Assembly: GCF_042453785.1 (NCBI RefSeq)
Contig: NC_091676.1
Coordinates: forward strand, 627,501-691,500
Length of the DNA: 64,000 nucleotides
Direction: 5' to 3'
Origin: Malus domestica
Taxonomy: Eukaryota; Streptophyta; Magnoliopsida; Rosales; Rosaceae
The position numbers were made by a program, and so were the translations under genes. The notes beneath the pieces are model-generated. The model did not search any database. It was given only the letters and a program-made list of their open reading frames with translations, and was not told where the DNA came from. Of the stretch, positions 55,044-64,000 are shown in pieces. Position 1 is the stretch's first letter; every line of letters starts with the position of its first letter.

Positions 55044-57231
55044 AGTTGCAGGTGAATCTTTCTTTTGGTTCCGTCCTTCCAAGTGGGAAGTTTATTTGTA
55101 GCCCGTGAATTCGCTTTTTCTAGCTCCAAGGAAGCTTACCATCCCGTTCCCAATTTCCCACCATAACAACAACAACACGCAAGTGCAGTACTCCTTCAAA
55201 CCCTACAAACTATACGTTGGATTTTTGTTATCTTGCCCTTTACAACATTAATACTGGCTAGCAGCTGGCTTTTAACTGAGGGAATGCATGATTTCCTTCA
55301 ATAATATATTATAATTAAATTATATATTCATGCATAGGGCAGGGCAGGGGCCCCTCCCTCGCACAACCCTTGTATCACAGTACCAGTAGCAGTAACAGCA
55401 TGTCTCTACTTTATGCTCTTTCCAAAAGAAAGAGTGGATCTTTGCCTGATCTTGTTTGTAAGAATTTCGAAGATCTGTGAATCATATTTGTTTATCATAT
55501 ATCGTATGATTAAAAATTATTTTAAATATTTTTATTTAAAATTAAATATAAATAATATCTAATAAATACTAATTGCACGATTTACGATGAACGAATACGA
55601 TTCACATATCTTCAAAATTCTTTCCAAAAAATCGAGAGAGGGTCCTGTTGGCAAAAAAAGCCACAAAGAGATGGGACCCACCAATGACCCGGCACCCCGT
55701 GTCCCTCTCGTTGTCACCATCGCTCACATGCATCGAGCTGCAGGCAAATCACATGTTTGTGTGTGTTGTCTGTCTATCTCGATCGACGTCCCACTTTCTA
55801 GCTATTTCAATATTTCCAACCATTCCTTTCCCATGCATGTAAATTTCTAAACGTTAATCTTGTGCTGCTCGATCATATATTTACAGTCATAGAGAGGAGA
55901 TAGACTCATACGATGAGGAAACCCTAAACATAACATTGCATATGCGGCAGTAAATCAATGTGTTAATATTTATAGTCATAGTGGAGATAGACTCAAAAAA
56001 CTCATCTTAGGGTTAAAAAAAAACCCTAAATATTGAGTAACATGGCTCGTGTGTGATAAGGATAGTTGTTTTCACTTCTATGTTTCTCCTTTTGCACTTA
56101 TTTCATTGTTTCTATCTCTTGATTCTGTTTCAATTCATTCAATTCAAATATCAAAGAAAACAAAAATCACTTATCGTGCTATAAATGAATCAAATTTGCC
56201 AAATTAAAGAAAAGAATTAGATAAAAGGACATAATTAGCTAGGAGTAATATGTGAGTTTTGAACTTAAGCTTAGTAACCTTTATCTTCTTAATTTCTTCA
56301 TGCATGTAAATTAAGATATACACTTAAATAAATAACACAATACATGTAGTTGTAGTACTAGTATAGTGGTGGGAAAGGAAAGGAATAATATTGATTGGAT
56401 TAAGGGGGGATGGGAAGGAGAGGGGCATGTCTTATATGATGTCCATATACTCCATTGTGGTGCCGGCAACGATTCCTGAAGGTACGGCTGGACCCACACG
56501 GAAGAAGACTTTCAACCAGTACTAGTACTACCACCACCACCAGCAGTCTCCACTGTCTACTCGTGTCTAACCTCCAGAAGAAGAAGAAGCAGCAACTAGG
56601 GTTGTGGCTCTCTGTGGTCCCACTAGGGTTCGTAACTTCGTCACTTTCATGTCACTCCACTGTAGGCCACCGAAAATTCCCACAAACCGCAAAATTTCCT
56701 TCTCTAAAGATAGACATGACCCACAACACAATTTGTTCCTCCAATCTTTCTCCAGTAATTAATTTCAAAATTTAATTTGGCTACTATGTTTTACGACTTT
56801 CTGATTATTTTTATCCATTCGGAATTAATCTAAATTATGATAGAGTGCTGTATCGACATGGTGAGTTTTGAATGAAAAAGAATATTGATTCTGAGTCATG
56901 ACAATCAAGGAAAATCTTGGTTAGCTCTATTTAATTGCAACTGTACATTTTAAATATGAAGATATATATTATACGCAGCTTAAAATTATTAAAAGAAGAA
57001 TGATAGAAGACTTTCTTAAAAATAAAACTCAGAGTCTTTACCATCTCATATTTTAATGCCAATCACGTCGATTATTGAAAACTGGATTTTATATTAATAG
57101 TTAGGAATGTGGGTTGTTGTCATTACGTCGATTATTGAGAATTTGATGTGTACTGTGGGTATGATCATGTGAATACAGCAATATAATATCCTAAATGAAG
57201 TTACTATCAAATAATATTATATATTCATAAG

Positions 57232-57234
<3 letters not shown>

Positions 57235-57276
<42 letters not shown>
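57235..57276. repeat. (TA)n microsatellite
   Basis: About 20 TA units. Confidence 0.95.
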
Positions 57277-57278
<2 letters not shown>

Positions 57279-60200
57279 GTACAAAAAGACGCTGATGTGA
57301 TGCTAACGTAGAGAATGTGTCTCACGGGACTGCAGCTGGTTTAGGATTGAAAGGAAAAGACGAACAGTTTTTTTTTTTCTTTTATTACCCAATAAGTATT
57401 TGATTTTAAATTCACCGAGGAAAAGGATTTTTCCTTTAGACAAGGAATTTGTGGAAAATTTTCAAACTGTCCCTACGCAGTTAACTCATATAACTGGTTA
57501 ATGTCTTACTATTGTTAAACAAAGGCAACTTAATTAATCAAAGATTCCAAATACTTTTTTGTTACATCAAAGATTAGAGGGTTTCAAATCTTGTACTTGG
57601 GCTGTTACTTACTCCTTATTCAAATATTTGTTGCCCCGCAAAAAACTTAAAGTATTCATGCAAGATTGACCTTAATTCAACGCCGTAAGCACTAGATTGG
57701 GATTGCTTAAATTAGTTCAAAAACAACTTATTAAACAATTTAGGACATTAAATGTTTAGTAAATCAGAAAAAAGTTTTTTTTTTAAACTACTATCAGTGA
57801 CAGTAAAAATTGGTAGAAAAAAGTAGCCTTTTTTTTTTCAAAGAGGCGGTCGTAGGAATCTAACATAAAAAGAAAATTAAAGATTATTAAAAATATATTA
57901 TGTCATATTTAATGTTATACTCTTTTTATTCATTTAAACATAACCACATCAATTTTATATAAAAATTTACTAAACATTCGGACACTGTTTTTTCTATTAA
58001 AAGCCCTTTTACAAAAAAAAAAAAATTTACTAAACACTCAACTGTTTTATTTCACATTTGTTTTGTCTTACAACACAGTAGAAGTAGTTTTTTTTTTTTA
58101 AGCACAACAATATCAAACTAGCCCTAATTCTTTTGGTTGAATTAAATACAAAAAAATGTTAAAAATAAAATGTTTATATTTATAAATTCCAATAATAAAG
58201 TATGAAAATTCTGGGAAATATTCTTTTTATGGTAATGCTCGTGAGGCCATCGATATAAACCGTATTTAGTAAACCATATTAGGTGGTTGTTGATAATTGA
58301 ATTATTACTTAAGCGTTGAGTAACGTGCTTATTTGTTATTAGTGATACATCACATTGTTTACAAATATGGTCTAAAAACTTGGTCTATCTAGCATCACTC
58401 ATTTTTTTTTTCTTTTTTATAATGGACTAGTTTTATCAACAAACCCAATATATATTACCTTTGATTACGGGAGGAGCGTGTTAATCTTTGTGAATGAGGA
58501 CTCATTGTACATGCAGCCAAACAAATGAAGCTCATCGACAGCCATTTTTTGTTCTGAATGATCAGCTTGAACAATGATATTCTATATAGTACTTCACTAT
58601 CGATATTTCAACGCAGAATATATTTACGCTAGACGATAAATTTTGCAGAAAAGGTATAACGTTTGGCTAAACCTCAAGGAGTTGATAATTCCATTCACGT
58701 TTTTCTATATATGGAAATCATACATAGTATAAAATATAGACACAGCCAAACCAAGCCCTGCAACAAAACACTAGAAATTGGAGAATATCACACAAGATCA
58801 AACCTTAAAATCAGTACTGGACACCACCTGCTTACAACCACAACCGAATAATTGTCAAGTTAGAATTCTTTCACATTCCCCACCATATGCATCCGGTTCT
58901 ATATCCATAATTGCCCAAACCACATGAGGCAACTACATATATACAAAGTTATAAGTGTTGTTTTATTATTTTAACCTTCTTGCTTTTTTGTTTCGTGACG
59001 TGTTTTGCAGGTTTATGTTTTTTAAGTTTTGTTTAAGAGGGGTTAGAACTTAGGTACTTTGTCTTCCCTCTCTTGGTCTTGTATCATTCCCTTTTTTTGA
59101 GAGGTAAAGTATATAGTCTAGAATAAATATTCCCATTGAAATATTTAGAAAAACGTGATCATCAACTCTCTTGAGGTTTTAAGAAGGGTTAAGTTTAATG
59201 TGTTCTGAGATGTAAAGTTTGTATCTAAAATTAGATATTCAATTTCTGTTCTCACTAAAATTTTATCATACTGCTAAGGGTTTTGAAAGAAAAAAATTGT
59301 ATTTAAGGTAAATTATTATGAACCACTGGTTGTCTACTACTCATGTGTCTATGACGAGAAATGACCTGGGAGTACTCCGTCTCCTAACTTGACCAACATT
59401 GGAAAATTTTTTAGTCAAGGAAATCAGGTCAGATCATTCGGTTGCATATTTCATGATAGCCCACCATGTCTAAGTGGTGGGTCTATAGATGATGCTACCC
59501 CCTAAAAGGGTCTTTAAGGACAGAAACCCCCTGCCCTGACTAATCTACTCCTGACGAAATTTTCTCTTTTTTCCTTTATATATATATATAATGTAATGGA
59601 TGTATTCCTTTGGTACCATGTATTGCTGAACATGTATATTACCGTATAAAGGGAACAAAGAGGTTGATTATATTACATGACTACTAGTTAAGTCATGCAG
59701 CACTGAGATTGACAGAGGAAAATTCAAAGAGTTTGGCTCTATACCTCACAAGCCAACAAAGATTGTCCACTTCCCGTAGAAATATCAAGGGAAAAAAAAA
59801 GATAGTAAAGACGGTCACCTTTGTTTGATGGGCAACTGAATGAAGCTTCCTTTGCAGGCAGGTCACAACAATTCTACTCTCAAATGAAAATGCAACCAAC
59901 CAAATTAGGAGAAAAGTGCTCATTTGAAACATTTCTGCATGCAGTTTTAACCTTTCCACCCTCATTTTTTTTAACTATTTTAGATTATCTCTTTCATAAG
60001 TCTCTTTCCACGTAGTGTCGAAGTAGTCGAATGGCATGTTTACAAATTCATAATCGAAATTAGAGGAATTAAATTGAAAAAGAATTGAATTTGTTGTATC
60101 AGACTCCATTCTTTTAGGCCACAAGAGATGTCTCTGTCAACCGAATCACTCCTTGCAACACTAAAATACATGGATTAGTTGTACATGTTTGCTCTTTATA

Positions 60201-60763
60201 AGAATGGGGAAAAGGGCTTGTTATAGGCCATGAATATTCATAGCGATCTTTTACCATTAATAAATAATTAGTGTCATAAATTAAGAACGCAACAAAATGC
60301 AGTCACAAGACGTTCCACTTTTCAGTGGCTGCTTTCCTGGTTTAAGTATATAATGTCGTCGCGTTTAAGATAGTGGGTAGATATATATTCAATTTCGTCT
60401 CATTAATTTGAAACAGATCGATCATCTTCCTTTTTACGGAAGAAATTCTTTTGATGTTGGTTCAATCATGCTATAACCAATTTCGTCAGATTGCGACATC
60501 GACAGATCGATGCCAGTACATGCTTCATTAACCACCGTGGAATGTCACTTAAGAAATTTCTCTGTAAATATCAGTCCACTGATAAAATGTCCCATTGTCC
60601 TGAATTTTTACTGCAAAGTCAATTTTTGTTAGAAAAGTAGCAAGTTAGTAATCTGTTTTATTTTTATTTTATGCAATTTTTTGATATTTTATGTCATAAG
60701 TTTACTAGTGTGATAAGGATTAATATTGTTTTCCTATTTCTTTATTGTTTTCTTGTTTCTACA

Positions 60764-60997
60764 AATTAGGATTAAGATTATTTTCCTATTTGTCATAAGC
60801 TTATTTCTTGCAATCAGTTTATCTTCTTTCTTCGGATTGTTTACCATTTTAACTCTTAAAATGCTATAAACCACAACATACAAATAAGGATTAAGATTAT
60901 TTTCCTACTTGTCATAAGCTTATTTCTTGCAATCAGTTTATCTTCTTTCTTCGGATTGTTAACAATTTTAACTCTTAAAATGCTATAACCACAACAA
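60764..60997. repeat. 119-bp tandem duplication
   Basis: GGATTAAGATTATTTTCCTA starts copies at 60769 and 60888; both run through CTTATTTCTTGCAATCAG and ACTCTTAAAATGCTATAA with few differences. Confidence 0.9.
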
Positions 60998-61830
60998 GTA
61001 GCCCATGAAAAAGTGCGAACAGCAGCTCCCTATATAAAAAAAAAAAAAAAAGGCATTGGGTTTGATACTTTGTAAGCTGTGAATCGCTTGATCATAGCCA
61101 TGGTTTGTAAGCTGTAAATCTGCTTGATCATAGTCATGGTAGGGTGAATTCCTAATGGTCGTGGATAGGCTATAATTCCTTACTAACTTACTTCGGACCC
61201 GAAAAAGGTGGATACCCGTGATTCGCCACCATTTGTCCTCATTAAAAAATCTTAAAATGCTACATCTAATTGTATTTGAATTTTTCATACTAGCCAACCT
61301 ACCTGGTATGAAATGGCTGACCTGCCCTGAGATAAAATGTAAAACTACCTATTAGGCCTCTTCATCATACTTGGCCTCTATGGCCTTCCAATAGTTGTCA
61401 AATTACATCCCAAATCTCGTAATTATCTCAACTTGGCTTTGGGGTATGGTATTTTACTCGAACGAAATCGTTCATTGGGAAAATTTAACTGTTTAAATTT
61501 CTCTTAGTTTATCATACATGTTTATCCTAAAAGTGAAACAATCAATAAGATTACATAGATGCATGCAGAAGGAAGAGGAACTTGTAAAATTACAGGAAAT
61601 TAATGTGTATATAACTATTGGCGACAGATGGAAATGGCAGTTTCTTTCCTGACGTTGCATATTAATGATCAAAATTCAAACCAGTGAGTCTCACATCTGT
61701 GTTCAAAGAGATAAATTCAAAACTCTCAAAGCTTAACGTTATATTTTTTTCGTAAAAAAATAAAATCTTGAACAATGTTGAAAGGTGTCACGCATTTGTA
61801 TTGAACAGAACAGGACCAACAGAGAGAGAC

Positions 61831-61881
61831 GGGCGGGGCGGCCGGGTGGTTTGGGGGGGTGGGGGGGGGGGGGGGGGGTGG
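61831..61881 (+). repeat. G-rich tract
   Basis: GGGCGGGGCGGCCGGGTGG followed by G7, T and a run of about 18 G. Easily meets a G-quadruplex pattern on the plus strand; it lies about 860 bases before the ATG of the zinc-finger gene. Confidence 0.85.
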
Positions 61882-62737
61882 TACATATGATGGGTGCAGA
61901 ATGACGACAGGGATGTCTGAATGCAAAGGGTAGAATATACGAAACAAGAGGGGAGAGAGAAAAAAAGAGAGGGGAAGAGGGTAAGACCTACAGAGACCAA
62001 AGGTGGCCCCCATTTTTACAGTCCCAGCATAAAACGACATACATCAGGCTGCGTGACCTGCATGAACAGCGACCCCACCGCCCCTCCCTTCCGTCCCTCC
62101 CTCTCTATTCATCCCGATATTTTTATTTTCTTTTTCAATTTTTTAATATTGGTATTATTTTTAATTTACAGTGAGAGAGAGACGGATTGAGAAAGAGAGA
62201 GAGTGCATGTATGTGTTGTGTATGTATGTGCATGACATTAAATGATTGAGATATGAGAGGAACACAATAGTGCGTTTTATTAGATGAGTTTCATTTTTTT
62301 TTATATCGTCATTTAAAAAAAACAAGATAAATCTCTCTCTAGCTAAGGAGAGGAAGAAGAAGCTGGACAAAGGCCGCCCTTGACTCTTTGCGTCTTCTCT
62401 CTCTATCTTCATATTTTCCCGATTTTAGCTGTCGTCCCAGCAGTTGCTTATTAATTTTTTTCTTCATAATTATTTTGTTCTCTGCATCTATGAAGCTGTA
62501 GCTACCTAGAAAAAGGACGTTTGATTCGGAGAATTTTTATTTTACTTAATTGGCTATAAAGCTAGGTTTACTATATGTCTCTAGTATTCTAGGAGCTAAG
62601 AGCGTCTAAATTTTTTCTGTGTGTTGTTGATTATATAATACCTTGAGTCCTTGATCAGTCTGAGCGCGTAGCTCAAAACAACAGCTGAATAATTAATAAT
62701 ATTAATTGTTTTCTTTACCACACACACACACATATAT
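61882..62737 (+). promoter_or_regulatory. Upstream and 5' leader of the IDD gene
   Basis: Contains GA/CT-rich runs (GAGAGAGAGACGG at about 62172, CTCTCTCTAGC at 62332), typical of plant core promoters and leaders. The transcription start cannot be fixed from sequence alone. Confidence 0.4.
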
Positions 62738-63588
62738 ATGGCGGCTGCTTCTTCATCGATGCCGTTCTTTGGAAGTAGTAGTAGCAGAGAAGAAAACCAA
62801 AGCCAGATGACTTCGTCGATCCTTCCACCTTCCTCAAATGCTACCGCCGCAGCCACAGTCACAGCCCCACCACCTCAAAAGAAAAGGAGAAATCAACCTG
62901 GAAATCCAAGCAAGTACCTCTTTACTTTTCCTCCTCATCAATTCTTTATTCATATCATATTTATCGATTTATAGATTTCAAAAAAGAAACTTTAAACGAG
63001 TTGAATCTTTATAAATTCTTTGGTTTGATGAATTAATGGTTGCTAGTTTCTTTGAACTTACTCCTATATTTGGCTTTGAATTCTAAATCTTTTCGTTAGA
63101 AATGATGTGTTATTTTTTGTTATAATTTGAATAATTTTAAATTTTCAACAAATAAAAATTGTCACTCTTGTTTGGCATTTTTCCCTAACAGATCCAGATG
63201 CGGAGGTCATCGCACTATCTCCCAAGACGCTAATGGCAACAAACAGGTTCATATGTGAGGTGTGCAACAAAGGGTTTCAAAGGGAGCAAAACCTACAGCT
63301 CCACAGAAGAGGACACAACCTGCCTTGGAAGCTCAAGCAGAAGACTAATAAAGAACCCAGGCGCAAGGTCTATCTATGCCCTGAACCATCATGCGTTCAC
63401 CATGACCCCTCTCGAGCTCTCGGAGACCTCACCGGCATCAAAAAACACTACTCAAGAAAACACGGCGAGAAGAAATGGAAGTGCGACAAGTGCTCCAAGA
63501 GGTACGCCGTTCAATCGGATTGGAAGGCTCATTCTAAGACATGCGGAACTAGGGAATACAGATGCGACTGTGGCACTCTCTTCTCAAG
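62738..63588 (+). CDS. INDETERMINATE-DOMAIN C2H2 zinc-finger factor, 5' part
   Basis: Plant IDD transcription factor, nuclear, truncated by the window end. Exon 1 is 62738-62909 (Ser-rich start MAAASSSMPFFGSSSS, then a nuclear-localisation signal KKRRNQPGNP). Exon 2 is 63192-63588, opening PDAEVIALSPKTLMATNRF. It then has the four-finger ID domain: C2H2 CEVCNKGFQREQNLQLHRRGH, C2H2 in CPEPSCVHHDP...HYSRKH, and the CCHC fingers CDKCSKRYAVQ... and CDCGTLFSR. The next exon, expected to open with RDSF-like sequence, is beyond the window. The reading frame requires the first intron to begin GC (CCAA|GCAAGT) and end AG. Which IDD number it is cannot be said. Confidence 0.93.
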
Positions 63589-64000
63589 GTAAATTAATTA
63601 GTAGTTGCTCTTGATTTTGTATCTGGCGCCTATTTTTTGTTAATTCTCATTCATTCATTCATTCATCCATACATTCATTTTGGAGATGTTCTCAAAATCG
63701 GTCGAGAGACGAAAGCACGGCGGTTTCTGGGTGTAATAGTTCTCTTTTGGCTAAGAATATATAGGTGCCACGCGCGACTATAACTGAAGTGTTAATCTAG
63801 CCTGATCATTTTCTATTATCAATTTTAAAGACTTAGAATTTTATTGGAATTAATTAAACCAAATTTCTGTCTTTCTCTATGAGTGTGTCTGTATGTGTAT
63901 GAGTTAATATGGCAGGACTGTTTCCACGTGATAACTAGTAATCTGTGACAAACTGGCATGGCAAGGTTATATATGTATATGGGGGTTTCAATCACAATTT
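63589..64000 (+). other. Intron 2 of the IDD gene (incomplete)
   Basis: Starts with a normal GTAAAT donor. It contains an ATTC repeat at about 63648-63680. No acceptor or exon is seen before the window ends. Confidence 0.6.

Larger units (their letters stand above)
55044..61830. other. Gene-poor intergenic region
   Basis: I find no gene with a recognisable domain in about 6.8 kb. Seen: a long (TA)n run at 57235-57276; a telo-box hairpin near 56008 (AGGGTTAAAAAAAAACCCT); decayed hAT-like sequence at about 57950-58130 ending TATCAAACTAGCCCTAAT; a 119-bp duplication at 60764-60997; and a 40-bp duplication near 61074-61140. Open frames at 55587-55850, 56455-56775 and 59693-59965 are short and unconvincing. 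Confidence 0.5.

Noticed and set aside
55587..55850. Possible small gene with 87-codon ORF
   Set aside because: No signal peptide, domain, or matching exons; flanks look like ordinary spacer.
56000..56030. AGGGTTAAAAAAAAACCCT as interstitial telomere
   Set aside because: Only one motif on each side; too short to be telomeric, more likely chance or a single telo-box pair.
56455..56775. 106-codon ORF rich in Ser and Thr
   Set aside because: Low-complexity (ACC)n-like composition; nothing recognised.
59693..59965. 90-codon minus-strand ORF with hydrophobic stretches
   Set aside because: Its hydrophobicity comes from an AT-rich region; no supporting gene structure.
1..64000. tRNA, rRNA, conserved miRNA precursors and CRISPR arrays
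   Set aside because: I looked for tRNA T-loop motifs and well-known plant miRNA sequences by eye and saw none. CRISPR arrays are not expected in a plant nuclear genome; the repeat arrays lack unique spacers.

Overview
The window is nuclear DNA of a flowering plant, most likely Rosaceae and probably the apple/pear group. The gene families, short GT-AG introns, AT-rich spacers, miniature transposons and nested LTR retrotransposons all fit a plant. The defensins look like those of peach and apple, and one repeat at about 53.4-53.55 kb resembles a family I associate with apple and pear. The genus is inference.

Layout. 0.1-3.6 kb: three complete two-exon defensin genes in tandem on the minus strand, separated by miniature inverted-repeat elements. 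6.8-11.1 kb: a ten-exon minus-strand gene for a UBA-UAS-UBX protein of the PUX7 type. 11.2-17.1 kb: gene-free, with several miniature elements and an 876-bp hAT-like element. 17.16-21.92 kb: an intact, very young Ty1/copia element with 188-bp LTRs and unusual TATTA...TAATA ends. 23.3-25.8 kb: a seven-exon gene for an atypical bHLH factor. 26.16-43.05 kb: an old 16.9-kb LTR element that carries a decayed fragment of a leucine-rich receptor kinase gene and a tandem array of U3-like promoter units. It was later split by a 12.7-kb Ty3/gypsy (Tat-like) element with apparently identical 512-bp LTRs, dual RNase H, an antisense accessory ORF and long satellite-like spacers. 46.2-51.6 kb: a twelve-exon SNF2 remodeller of the CHR19/ETL1 type, its 3' UTR duplicated 1.2 kb downstream. 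54.0-55.0 kb: a Mutator-like miniature element next to a quasi-palindromic TRIM-like element. 55-62.7 kb: gene-poor. 62.7-64 kb: first two exons of an INDETERMINATE-DOMAIN zinc-finger gene that runs off the window and appears to use a GC-AG intron.

The host genes are unrelated in function (innate defence, CDC48 adaptor, two transcription factors, a chromatin remodeller), as expected in a plant genome; only the defensins form a functional cluster. The most notable material is in the retroelements: gene capture, amplified promoter units, a lost integrase catalytic residue, a frame break lying on a slippery heptamer, and non-canonical LTR ends. Splice sites were read by eye from frame continuity and GT/AG positions, without transcript evidence.
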